Below are positions 55,554 to 64,000 of a stretch of DNA of 64,000 bases, one piece after another. Made by a program: the position numbers and the translations under genes. The stretch covers positions 405,399 to 469,398 of the forward strand of contig JAKFWC010000024.1 of NCBI GenBank assembly GCA_021732975.1, written 5' to 3'. The notes below the pieces were generated by a model. That model saw only the letters and a program-made list of their open reading frames with translations, ran no database searches and was not told the DNA's origin. Positions within the stretch are counted from its first letter, which is position 1, and every line of letters begins with the position of its first letter. The DNA is from Planctomycetaceae bacterium (lineage in GTDB: Bacteria; Planctomycetota; Planctomycetia; Planctomycetales; Planctomycetaceae).

Positions 55554-56117
55554 ATGTTGTCTCCCGCGTTGATGGAAGCCGTCCGGTTGTTGCCTTCGAC
55601 GGAATTGCCGGCGTATACCTACGTGCCTGGCTGCGATTGTCCGCATCCGTATCGCGATCCGCGCGGGCACAGTTATCAACGCAAACATCCCACGCCGCGA
55701 GCACTCACGCCGTTCACGTGGGCCGAAAACCGCAGCTATCTGCTCGCACTCGACTACTTCAACTACGGTTTCTACTGGGAATCGCACGAAGAGTGGGAAC
55801 GCCTGCTCCGCGCTACGGGCAATGAATGCCTGTCCGGCAAGTTCCTCAAAGGCCTGGTGAAGTTGTCCGCCGCCGGTCAGAAGGTCCGTGAAAACAGCAT
55901 CCACGGCGTGCGTCGCCATGCCGCATCGGCCGGGGAAGTCTTTGCGGACATCGCCGCCGAAGTGGGCGAAGAACATTTCTGCGGGCTGGAATTCACGCTG
56001 TTGCAATTCGCCGCCGACCGGGCCGCCCAGTTGACGTACAAGGAACGCTTCACGAACGGCAACCCCGTCCGCGTCTTCCCGTTCGTCATCCAGCCGATCC
56101 CGCTGCCGCTGGCGTAA
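55554..56117 (+). CDS. DUF309 domain-containing protein
   Basis: 187 residues from ATG 55554, favoured by GAGGAG nine bases upstream; ATG 55524 would also be in frame. The DUF309 signature is [20 protein letters not shown] (WE.HE.WE), then [19 protein letters not shown] and [14 protein letters not shown]. The family is helical and uncharacterised. The N-terminal stretch [20 protein letters not shown] with several Cys/His is unusual and could bind metal. Confidence 0.82.
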   Translation: MLSPALMEAVRLLPSTELPAYTYVPGCDCPHPYRDPRGHSYQRKHPTPRALTPFTWAENRSYLLALDYFNYGFYWESHEEWERLLRATGNECLSGKFLKGLVKLSAAGQKVRENSIHGVRRHAASAGEVFADIAAEVGEEHFCGLEFTLLQFAADRAAQLTYKERFTNGNPVRVFPFVIQPIPLPLA

Positions 56118-56157
56118 CAGCGCCAAGTGCTGAGGGTCAAGCGTCAAGTGCCGGAAG

Positions 56158-56179
56158 CCCAGCCATTGCTATGGCTGGG
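56158..56179. terminator. Hairpin CCCAGCCAT/ATGGCTGGG with T-rich 3' side
   Basis: Perfect 9-bp arms (same as 47850-47871) followed by TTTCTT. It lies 40 bp after the DUF309 stop, between convergent genes, and could terminate it. Confidence 0.6.
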
Positions 56180-56210
56180 TTTCTTCGTTTGGATGCTAGT
56201 GGCACACACT

Positions 56211-57521
56211 TCAAGCAGGATGCTCTGCGATGCGGTCACCTTCTTTGATGGTTCGCACTCCCCATACCAGAAACGCCGCCATCGCCCGTCCCGCCCATGA
56301 GACCGCGAAGATGAGGTGGAACGCGCCAACAGCGGGGGGCGGTGATTTCGATGTCGATAGACCAAGCATCGCATCGAGCCACAAACCGCCGAGGATGCCG
56401 CTGATTCCCGCCACCACCCCGGCGACTTGCCGAAACAACGCCAGATGATGCGCGTTGTCGCCGGGCGGTGCCTGACAGAGCATCAAGTTCGGTCCGGCAA
56501 CATTCACCGCTCCGAACGCACCCCAGCAGCAGAACGCGCCGAACAACCACCACCATTGTGTGGCATTGGCCAGACACCAGAATCCCAACGCCATGCTGGT
56601 GATGAGTGTGCTTTGAAACAGCACGCGGCGGTGATCAGCCGCGGTAACGCAACGCCCGGCCCACGCACTGGTCACCATTTGCAGCAGCACCATGCACGAG
56701 GCCAAAACGTAATATCCCGTCAGCCCCAATTTCACCACGCGGATTTGATACTGAAAGAAGACCGCCTGCGTGACGCCGTTCGCCAACGCCAGACACCAAC
56801 TGTGAGCCAGCAACCAGCGGACATTGCGGTTTTGCAGGATCGATCGCAGCGAACCGAGGTTAAAGGATGAACGTTCATCCGGCCGGGTTTGCAGATGCGG
56901 CAACGCGAACATCGGCCAGACGGATGCCAGCAGTAGTAGCCCGCCGGCTGTGAACACAGCGGCATACACCCACCACAGTGTCGCGGTGTCGAACCGTTTC
57001 TTGGCGTCATCGCGGAACCAGGCGGCGAGAATCGGCACCACGAGCTGAATCGTCAATGCGGCGATGTTCCGTCGGGCGAATAATCGCCCCCAATCGCGCG
57101 GCGGAACGAGGTCGGCGAGCCAACTGAAATAGAGCGTCGTGGCAATCCCCTGGGCCGCCTGAGCAACCACCAGAACGCCAATCAACACCCACGGGACAGC
57201 ATCCGTCGGAACACGTTGTCGAAACAAACCCACGCACGGGATCAGGAAGGTGATGAACCGCGCGACCAGAGTCGTCACGAGCCAAACCCGACGGCGGTCA
57301 CCGTTCCATTTCCATAAACTCCGGCTGGTCATTCCCGAAAGTCCGACGAGCTCCGGCGTCGCCATCAACACGGCGAGGCTGAACCCGCGGGCTCCGAGAT
57401 CGGCCGCAAAATAGTTCAGAAACCCACCGGTGGTGAGCGCATTTCCCGCCGTCCATAAGGCCGCGTTGAGCACAATCGCGCGGTGTGCAGACTTGGTCAA
57501 CGGTGAGGGTTCCATATTCAT
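56211..57521 (-). CDS. MFS transporter
   Basis: 436 residues with about 12 hydrophobic segments. N-terminal half: IVLNAALWTAGNALTTGGFL, LAVLMATPELVGLSGMTSRS, FLIPCVGLF, WVLIGVLVVAQAAQGIATTL with the motif DLVPPRDWGRLFARRN; the second half includes YYVLASCMVLLQMVTSAWAG and ALGFWCLANATQWWWLFGAF. Substrate unknown. It carries the typical motif-A-like loop between helices 2 and 3 (WKWNGDRRRVW), of MFS type. Confidence 0.85.
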   Translation of the reverse strand: MNMEPSPLTKSAHRAIVLNAALWTAGNALTTGGFLNYFAADLGARGFSLAVLMATPELVGLSGMTSRSLWKWNGDRRRVWLVTTLVARFITFLIPCVGLFRQRVPTDAVPWVLIGVLVVAQAAQGIATTLYFSWLADLVPPRDWGRLFARRNIAALTIQLVVPILAAWFRDDAKKRFDTATLWWVYAAVFTAGGLLLLASVWPMFALPHLQTRPDERSSFNLGSLRSILQNRNVRWLLAHSWCLALANGVTQAVFFQYQIRVVKLGLTGYYVLASCMVLLQMVTSAWAGRCVTAADHRRVLFQSTLITSMALGFWCLANATQWWWLFGAFCCWGAFGAVNVAGPNLMLCQAPPGDNAHHLALFRQVAGVVAGISGILGGLWLDAMLGLSTSKSPPPAVGAFHLIFAVSWAGRAMAAFLVWGVRTIKEGDRIAEHPA

Positions 57522-58011
57522 AAACGGAATGGAATCTCATGGACCTGACCTCGCTTCGATGCGGGATGCGGAAACGAGATGGTGATTGATTCGTATCGGC
57601 GACCCCGATCATAACGAATCTGCGGATCGTGCCGAGCGTGCGGCAAATGGAACGACTGCGTCGTGTCCCGGCGACCCGATGGCAGTCGCAGGGAATCGCC
57701 GGAAATGCCGTCGGTCGCGGAAGATCGCCTCTTGTCGCGGCACGGCTCACGGCCTTAGAATTTTCGGAAGCGGCACAATCTCCCATGGAGTTCTTCCCGG
57801 TATTTCCCCCGGCGAGGATTTCATCCCCGGAGTTTGGTGCGGTCGATCCATCGCTACGGACACTAACGATCCTGCCTCATGTCGGCGGGAAAGCAATGTT
57901 CGTACGAACCGTCTGCCGATCTGGACGAGACGGGATCGCATCGGTTCGTCACGCGTCGAAATCCGGTCCTGATCGCCGGATCCTTGTGCCGGAAACGGGA
58001 GTCGAAGAGAT
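57522..58011. other. Divergent promoter region without a supported gene
   Basis: Separates the minus-strand MFS gene from the plus-strand HTH-repeat gene. A 134-codon frame (57629-58033) overlaps the next start and has no family character. No clear promoter could be chosen. Confidence 0.5.
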
Positions 58012-59496
58012 ATGGCCGCCAAAAAGTATTTGAGTCTCGAAGAAGCGGCACAAGTTCTGGGGATCCGGAGCGACGAAGTCATCCGCATGCGTGAGCGGGG
58101 TGACCTTCGCGGTTTTGCCGATCGCGGCACCTGGAAATTCAAATCGGACGATGTCGAAGAGGCGAAGCGTCGTCGTCAGCCCGATTCCAATCCCGATGTT
58201 CCGTTAATGGATGACGATGCGAGCATTCACGCCGACGATGAAGATCTCGGCTCGCAACCGACGATGGTGCGCGGCGCCGCTTCCGATAGCGATGTCCGGC
58301 TGATTCTCGATGACAATCTGCGCTCCAAGCCCCTCGCGGGCAGCAGTGCCGAGTTGCCGATTCTGAAGGGGCCCGGTTCCGACAGCGACGTACGACTGGT
58401 CGGCAATCCGACTCCTGCGCCGCTGATGGGCAGTGATTCGGATGTGAAACTGCTCAAACCTCAGGGCTCCGACAGCGGCATCCGGCTCAGCGATTCCGAC
58501 AGCGATGTCCGCCTGGCAGCCCCGGGCAAGGGAAGCGACAGCGATGTGAAGCTGGTGTCGTCGTCAGGACTGCGACCGGCCACAGCCGACGATTCGGGTA
58601 TGATCGACATCGATGCCGGCGAGTCGGTCTTGCTCGAACATGACAGCGGCATTCATTTGCCGGAAGGCAGCAGCGTTAAACTGACCGGCGGCAGCAGTCT
58701 GCGACTGACGGCGGAGAGTGGCATTCGTCTCAGCAGCCCGGCCGATAGCGGGATTCTCCTCGAAGGCCCCGCGGACAGCGGCATCAAGTTGCAGCCGAGT
58801 GTGGCCAGCGGCCTGGGATTGGGAAGTGGGCTCGGTCTGGCCGAAAATACCTCTAAGAAGCGCGGCGGCAAACCGCTGACCGACGAACTCAATGTCACTT
58901 CGCCGATGCTGTACGAACCGCGCGAGGACACGAAGGGGACCGATCCCGAAGTCCCGATGTTCTCGCTCGAAGAAGATGAAGACCTGATGCCCAAGTCAAA
59001 GAGGGGGCTGGACGATACGCACGCCGAAACCAGCGTCATCATGTTCGATGAGGATGAAGACCTGGACGAGGTTGCTGCGACGCAGATGAAGAAAAAATCG
59101 CCCGGTCTCAGCGGCGTGAACTTCGAAGATTCGGTATCCGATGTCGAGACTGTCGAAGAGTACGAAGACGAGGAAGAACTCGAAGTCTCCGATGATGTCC
59201 TCGGCGAAGACGACGAATTGGAAGAAATGGAAGTCTTCGATACGGAAGACTCCGACTTCAGCGATTCGTTTTCGGAAGGGGCCAGTGCGGCCGATTTTTC
59301 ACCGCGCGGCTTGGGCAAGATCGCGGTCGCCGAGCGCGAATGGAGCGGGATGGATGTCGCGTTGGTGACGGCCTCGACCCTCGCCCTGACCGTGGGGGCC
59401 ATGGTCGGAGTCGACCTGCTGCGCACCGTGTGGGGGGCAGGCAGCCCGATGGACAACGGCCCGTTCATGGCGTTGTTCGGCGGATTCTTTCAGTAA
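58012..59496 (+). CDS. HTH (excisionase-like) protein with SDSDVRL repeats and a C-terminal membrane anchor
   Basis: 494 residues. N-terminal MerR/excisionase-type winged helix (KKYLSLEEAAQVLGIRSDEV, GDLRGFADRGTWKFKSDDVE, about 4-52). A long low-complexity region (about 70-260) has about six SDSDV(R/K)L units, e.g. ASDSDVRLILDD and MGSDSDVKLL, and about five related DSGI(x)L units (HDSGIHLPEG, ADSGIKLQPS). Residues about 290-440 are highly acidic (ETVEEYEDEEELEVSDDVLG). One transmembrane helix (MDVALVTASTLALTVGAMVG, about 447-470) is near the C-terminus. It may be a membrane-tethered DNA-binding protein or an adaptor. Function unknown. Confidence 0.78.
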   Translation: MAAKKYLSLEEAAQVLGIRSDEVIRMRERGDLRGFADRGTWKFKSDDVEEAKRRRQPDSNPDVPLMDDDASIHADDEDLGSQPTMVRGAASDSDVRLILDDNLRSKPLAGSSAELPILKGPGSDSDVRLVGNPTPAPLMGSDSDVKLLKPQGSDSGIRLSDSDSDVRLAAPGKGSDSDVKLVSSSGLRPATADDSGMIDIDAGESVLLEHDSGIHLPEGSSVKLTGGSSLRLTAESGIRLSSPADSGILLEGPADSGIKLQPSVASGLGLGSGLGLAENTSKKRGGKPLTDELNVTSPMLYEPREDTKGTDPEVPMFSLEEDEDLMPKSKRGLDDTHAETSVIMFDEDEDLDEVAATQMKKKSPGLSGVNFEDSVSDVETVEEYEDEEELEVSDDVLGEDDELEEMEVFDTEDSDFSDSFSEGASAADFSPRGLGKIAVAEREWSGMDVALVTASTLALTVGAMVGVDLLRTVWGAGSPMDNGPFMALFGGFFQ

Positions 59497-59519
59497 GACA
59501 CACACGGTGTCTGGATCGA

Positions 59520-59561
59520 CACGGGGCGCGAAGCCGCAAGCGGACAATCGCGCCCCGTTGT
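59520..59561. repeat. Short palindromic repeat, ggggcgcgaaaccg family
   Basis: cacggggcgcgaagccgcaa gcgg then ...tcgcgccccgttgtg: a longer inverted version of the family at 12556-12580. It lies between convergent genes. Confidence 0.6.
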
Positions 59562-59567
59562 GATCGA

Positions 59568-60785
59568 TCACTGCGGGAGCGCGAGCTTCCACAGGTGTTC
59601 ATCGCTGCGGACGTAGATCGCACCATCGACGATGGCTGGGGTGCAGAGGATCGTTTCGCCGAGATCGTTCTTGCTGACGATTTCCCCTTTCTCTCCCCCG
59701 AGCTTCACCACCTGACCAACACCTTTTTCGTTGAAGGCGACCAGATGCCCCGCCGCGGCGACAAGGCTGGAACTGAAGGGGCCCTCGAGTCGCACTTGCC
59801 ATTTGATGTCACCGTTCTTGGGATCAGCACAGAACAGCACTCCCGCGTTATTCACGAAGTAGAGTGAGTCCTGATACACGATTGGTGTCCCGGTACCGGG
59901 ATTGAGTCGTTCGCCCCGCCACAGGATTTCGGGATTCGCACTCCCTTCGGCGAATTGCAACGCCGTGATACCGCGCGAGGGAATGAAGACCGTGCGACCA
60001 TTCACGGTCGATGATGGAATCGTGCTGGCCCCGTTGTCGTAATTGAAAACCACCGCTCCGGTGCGGGGATTCACGGCGGTCATTCCGGCGGACGATTGCA
60101 GCAGCGCGAGATCGTCCGCTGATTTCGTACCGCGCAGCACTGCGGGGGAAGTCCAGTTGGCCCGTTTGGGGCGTTCCTTCGTCCAGCGCGATTCCCCCGT
60201 GGCGACATCGATGCCGACGGCGAGCGACTGGCTATCGTTTTCGATCTGGGTGACGAGCGTGTCCCCCACCACGATGGGTGACGAGGACATGCCGAGGCTA
60301 TTGCTCGCATTCGGGAAATCGACCATCAGCCCGCGGAACCATTCGAGGTTGCCGTCGAGATCCAGGCAAACGAGATCGTTACTGGAAAAGAGGGCGAAAA
60401 TGTGTTTGCCATCACTCGCGGGTGTCGAGGACGCATTGCTCATTTTCGGGTGACTGCCGGTCCGGCCGGTCGCCCAGAACTGGCGTTCCCACAGCGTTTT
60501 CCCGTCTTTAGCGGCGAAGCAGATCACATGCAGCCGATCTTGACGATAACCGCTGCAGCACGTCACAAAGACGCGGTCGCCGATAATGATGGGACACGAC
60601 AGCCCGCGCCCCGTCAGCGGCACTTTCCACGCGACATTTTTATCGGCCGACCATTCCGTCGGAATCGGCGTGTCGTCACCCACCGCGGTGGTGTCATTGC
60701 CACGGAACTGTCGCCAATCGGCCGCAAAGACCAACGTGGGAACGAGAACAACCGCAAGGCCCAACGTTTGAATGAATCGCTGCAT
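59568..60785 (-). CDS. Exported PQQ-like beta-propeller repeat protein
   Basis: 405 residues from ATG 60785; a longer frame to 60938 overlaps the upstream gene and is rejected. Signal peptide (MQRFIQTLGLAVVLVPTLVF). Repeats of the PQQ/WD-type propeller: DWRQFRGNDTTAVG, GLSCPIIIGDRVFVTCCSGY, DLVCLDLDGNLEWFRGLMVD, IVVGDTLVTQIENDSQSLAV, TPIVYQDSLYFVNNAGVLFC, PAIVDGAIYVRSDEHLWKL. Unlikely to bind PQQ; propellers of this type act in extracellular recognition. It overlaps the upstream gene's end by a 2-bp gap, so is cotranscribed with it. Confidence 0.88.
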   Translation of the reverse strand: MQRFIQTLGLAVVLVPTLVFAADWRQFRGNDTTAVGDDTPIPTEWSADKNVAWKVPLTGRGLSCPIIIGDRVFVTCCSGYRQDRLHVICFAAKDGKTLWERQFWATGRTGSHPKMSNASSTPASDGKHIFALFSSNDLVCLDLDGNLEWFRGLMVDFPNASNSLGMSSSPIVVGDTLVTQIENDSQSLAVGIDVATGESRWTKERPKRANWTSPAVLRGTKSADDLALLQSSAGMTAVNPRTGAVVFNYDNGASTIPSSTVNGRTVFIPSRGITALQFAEGSANPEILWRGERLNPGTGTPIVYQDSLYFVNNAGVLFCADPKNGDIKWQVRLEGPFSSSLVAAAGHLVAFNEKGVGQVVKLGGEKGEIVSKNDLGETILCTPAIVDGAIYVRSDEHLWKLALPQ

Positions 60786-60787
60786 TA

Positions 60788-61966
60788 TTATCGTCCTTCC
60801 CTTGCGACCCGCACATCGCCGGTGTTGCGCTGCGAAGTCGTCACGCCGGTTGACAGCACAGCCGAACCGGACTTCGTACAAACGCGGAGTTGATACTTCC
60901 AATCCTGGGCCCACTCTTCCGTCTGTTCGTTCTGACACACTTTCAGCAACAATACATTCCGGCCGGCTTGCAGCTTCACCGGCACCTTGTATTGATCGAG
61001 CGACGCCCCGCGGTGATACTCATCTCGCGCGAAGGCCAGTTCGCCGTTGATCCACAATTTCCAGGCGTTCGGCGTACCGAGACGAATCTCCACCGATTGT
61101 GCCGCGGGGCTTTGAAACTCGGCGGTGGCGTAGGTGATCGCCCCTTTGTGCGGCGCGAGGGCTTTCGCCAGATTCACCGTGCCGTATTCATCGTCGGTGG
61201 CGAATTCCGTCCAGGCAACCTCATCGTCTTTGCCTCGGTATTTCGCATCGAATTTGAGTTCCTTCTCGGGCGGATAGGCGACATCGAAGCCTTTCGTAGC
61301 AGTATTGTCGAACGGCCCGATGAGCTTCCAGTGGGTGACGAATCCGAAGTGCTTTTGCAGATCGATCGTCTCGCCGAGGTCGCGCAACGGTTTAACAATC
61401 GCCTTCACTTGATCATCGTCGACGGCTCCGAGCAAGGCCTGCTTGAGCGTCTTGGCACCGTCTTCCTTGGCTCCGTCTTCAAGTTGTTTCGTCCCCGCAG
61501 TGAGCAAGCGGGCCACGGCATCACGACGGAACTCGGCACTGGCGTCCTGCAGCATGCCGGGGATCAATCGGTCGGCCGCAGTCGGATCGACTTTCAGCAG
61601 CCATTCGTATGCCAACCGCCGAGCGACGGCATTGTTCTTTCGTTCGACAACGAACGCTTCCAACGTACGACCGTCGAGTTGTTTCTGCTTCAACGCCCGG
61701 TCGGCAATCGTTTCAAACGTTCCACACAGCCAGTTGGCTGCCAATGGCGACGCGGTATCGAACGCGCGAAGAATCTCCGGCAGCGTTGTGACGGGAGCCT
61801 GCGATAATTCTTTCACCGCAGAGATGGCCGGACCGTGACCGGCCCCCTCGTTTCCCACACCTTGAATCCGACGAATCAACTCGACTGATGTGGCCGCATC
61901 GGCCGTGTCAGGCCCCGTCAGTGCGAGTCCCACCGCCACCATCGTGGCGTAAAACAAGTGTTTCAT
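60788..61966 (-). CDS. Secreted protein with C-terminal beta-sandwich-like domain, unknown function
   Basis: 392 residues with a signal peptide (MKHLFYATMVAVGLALTGPD). The N-terminal half is helical with HEAT-like/TPR-like segments (AFVVERKNNAVARRLAYEWL, LIPGMLQDASAEFRRDAVAR). The C-terminal half (about 215-385) has VTHWKLIGPFDN, AWTEFATDDEYGTVNLAKAL, YATAEFQSPAAQSVEIRLGT and GRNVLLLKVCQNEQTEEWAQ, typical of beta-sandwich carbohydrate-binding-like domains in planctomycete proteins. Its stop is 2 bp before the PQQ-propeller start, so they form an operon. Confidence 0.8.
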   Translation of the reverse strand: MKHLFYATMVAVGLALTGPDTADAATSVELIRRIQGVGNEGAGHGPAISAVKELSQAPVTTLPEILRAFDTASPLAANWLCGTFETIADRALKQKQLDGRTLEAFVVERKNNAVARRLAYEWLLKVDPTAADRLIPGMLQDASAEFRRDAVARLLTAGTKQLEDGAKEDGAKTLKQALLGAVDDDQVKAIVKPLRDLGETIDLQKHFGFVTHWKLIGPFDNTATKGFDVAYPPEKELKFDAKYRGKDDEVAWTEFATDDEYGTVNLAKALAPHKGAITYATAEFQSPAAQSVEIRLGTPNAWKLWINGELAFARDEYHRGASLDQYKVPVKLQAGRNVLLLKVCQNEQTEEWAQDWKYQLRVCTKSGSAVLSTGVTTSQRNTGDVRVAREGR

Positions 61967-62152
61967 TAAAGACGAACTCCCTCACAAGCGACGAAACAGA
62001 TGCGGCGCGAACGAATGGACATTCTATCATTCATACCCGTTCCAACGGAAACGACTCTCATTTCGGACTTAGAAGTCCAAGGTGTGTCCGCAAGAATCGG
62101 GTGACTATTTGTGAGCGGCACGATGCCAGCCGCCGGTTCTTCTGACTCTCTG

Positions 62153-62710
62153 TTACCAGGTGGTATTGATCTCGGAAGACTTCTTTTTTCGATACAGCAC
62201 ATGCCGTCGCAGGCGATCACCTTCGGGCAACAGGGGGTGATCAAAATCGTCGGCGGGGTTGTGGGTCATGCCGAGCTTTTCCATTACGCGACGGGAGCGG
62301 ACATTCGCCGGGACGGTGAAGGACACGATTTCGGTCAGACCCAGTGCCTCAAAGCCATGCTCCATTACGGCACGCGCCCCTTCCGAGGCATAGCCATGGT
62401 TCCAGAAGTCGGCCCCGAGCCGCCAGCCGATTTCGATGCAGGGCGTGAAGTGCGCCTCGAACCGCGGAGTGGAAAGCCCGATGAAGCCCGCGCAGGAACT
62501 GACGCCTGGAATCTCCACTACCCAGAGTCCGTAGCCGCGCTCCTCGAACTGGGCTTCGATTCGGTCCACGAGGGCATCGCTTTCCTCGCGTGAGAGGGCG
62601 CGGGGCAGGAATTCCAGCACGCGCGGATCGGTATTGATCGCGGCGAATAAGGCACGGTCACCATCTGACCAGCGACGGAGCAGCAATCGTGGGGTCCGAA
62701 CTTCTTGCAT
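62153..62710 (-). CDS. GNAT-family N-acetyltransferase (RimJ/RimL-like)
   Basis: 185 residues from ATG 62710; a longer frame to 62836 includes the operator-like dyad and is rejected. Features: TPRLLLRRWSDGDRALFAAI, GLWVVEIPGVSSCAGFIGLS, IEIGWRLGADFWNHGYASEG (acetyl-CoA motif with GYASEG), and VRSRRVMEKLGMTHNPADDF. The RimJ/RimL type acetylates protein N-termini or small amines; substrate unknown. Confidence 0.88.
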   Translation of the reverse strand: MQEVRTPRLLLRRWSDGDRALFAAINTDPRVLEFLPRALSREESDALVDRIEAQFEERGYGLWVVEIPGVSSCAGFIGLSTPRFEAHFTPCIEIGWRLGADFWNHGYASEGARAVMEHGFEALGLTEIVSFTVPANVRSRRVMEKLGMTHNPADDFDHPLLPEGDRLRRHVLYRKKKSSEINTTW

Positions 62711-62735
62711 AAGACCCTTACCTTTAAGTGTTAGT

Positions 62736-62773
62736 GCGTTGTCGACAGACGTGACGACTTCCGTCGACAACGC
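62736..62773. promoter_or_regulatory. Operator-like dyad upstream of the GNAT gene
   Basis: GCGTTGTCGAC (62736-62746) and GTCGACAACGC (62763-62773) are perfect 11-bp inverted repeats spaced by 16 bp, 26 bp upstream of the GNAT start. The spacing (27-bp centre to centre) fits protein binding better than a terminator. No regulator is encoded adjacent. Confidence 0.4.
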
Positions 62774-62971
62774 TATAGTCCTGGCGGCAGCGAACTGTAG
62801 GGCCGTATAGAATGCGGCACGCAATTTGCGGCCCACATCCTTGCCAGATTATGTCCCCACTCGTGGGTTGGGAACCAGCACGAGAACACACGAAAACTCC
62901 GCGAATCAGAAGGAACTGCATTACAGGCCGTGAAGAAAAATTCACATGGGGTAGATCGGATTTTCATATCC

Positions 62972-63008
62972 ATGCCTAAGATTTAGGCATCGCCGAATTG
63001 ACTCGGCG
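62972..63008. promoter_or_regulatory. Tandem hairpins in the DUF1559 leader
   Basis: ATGCCTAA-GAT-TTAGGCAT (62972-62990) is followed without gap by CGCCGA-ATTGAC-TCGGCG (62991-63008). Both are perfect stems, ending 69 bp before the ATG at 63078. They could be a terminator for an upstream transcript or a 5' leader element. The spacer 62711-63077 has no gene. Confidence 0.45.
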
Positions 63009-63077
63009 TGATCGATCCTCAGGGATTGTATTGGTCTTTTTCCGCAGTTCCACTTGTTCTGATTCGGGAGGATTGTC

Positions 63078-64000
<923 letters not shown>

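Noticed and set aside
57629..58033. 134-codon frame in the divergent promoter region
   Set aside because: It overlaps the start of the HTH gene and has no family-like composition.

Overview
The window reads as chromosomal DNA of a planctomycete, probably family Planctomycetaceae. The basis is gene content: two DUF1549/DUF1553 proteins with planctomycete-type cytochrome c heme motifs, two DUF1501 proteins with Tat-type leaders, two DUF1559 proteins with type IV pilin-like N-termini, an ASPIC/UnbV-FG-GAP protein, a PQQ-propeller protein, many secreted proteins of unknown function, and intergenic spaces full of GC-rich palindromes. The species cannot be fixed from sequence alone. There is no rRNA operon, CRISPR array or intact mobile element. 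One tRNA gene (tRNA-Lys, CTT) is present.

Layout. 1-9924 is a minus-strand block of exported proteins: DUF1549/1553 (cut by the window edge), DUF1501, a second DUF1549/1553, an S15/CocE-type hydrolase and a dimethylformamidase-like protein. 9925-10691 is a non-coding stretch with strong RNA-like structure, a 13-codon ORF with an excellent ribosome-binding site and a Rho-independent terminator. 10692-24029 holds a small membrane protein, DinB-like protein, HAD phosphatase, SDR, a very large GlnE with two ACT-like domains in its linker, a TPR membrane protein, a carboxypeptidase-regulatory-like protein, a DUF1559 protein and a lipoprotein. 24521-28279 has the ASPIC/UnbV protein, then IS5-type and tyrosine-integrase remnants abutting tRNA-Lys.

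28410-37531 contains DUF1501, SDR, ClpP-like protein, DprA, a secreted DUF1579-like protein, an IS630 remnant, an esterase and pyruvate phosphate dikinase. 37992-42956 is a notable pair: a 1294-residue EssC/EccC-like triple FtsK ATPase carrying coiled coils in place of FHA domains, followed by a separate FHA protein. 43077-56117 is mostly housekeeping: a secreted gluzincin-like protein, glucose-6-phosphate isomerase, PrmC, small hypotheticals, a PH-like membrane protein, CorA, GT2, a membrane protein, secreted nucleoside hydrolase plus ribokinase, RraA-like, SufE and DUF309. 56211-64000 has an MFS transporter, a HTH protein with SDSDVRL-type repeats and a C-terminal membrane anchor, a PQQ-propeller/secreted protein pair, a GNAT acetyltransferase and a second DUF1559 protein cut by the window end.

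How the genes may work together (inference): PpdK, Pgi and ribokinase are central carbon enzymes. The exported nucleoside hydrolase could supply ribose to ribokinase. GlnE would control glutamine synthetase. DUF1501 and DUF1549/1553 proteins commonly occur as pairs in planctomycetes.
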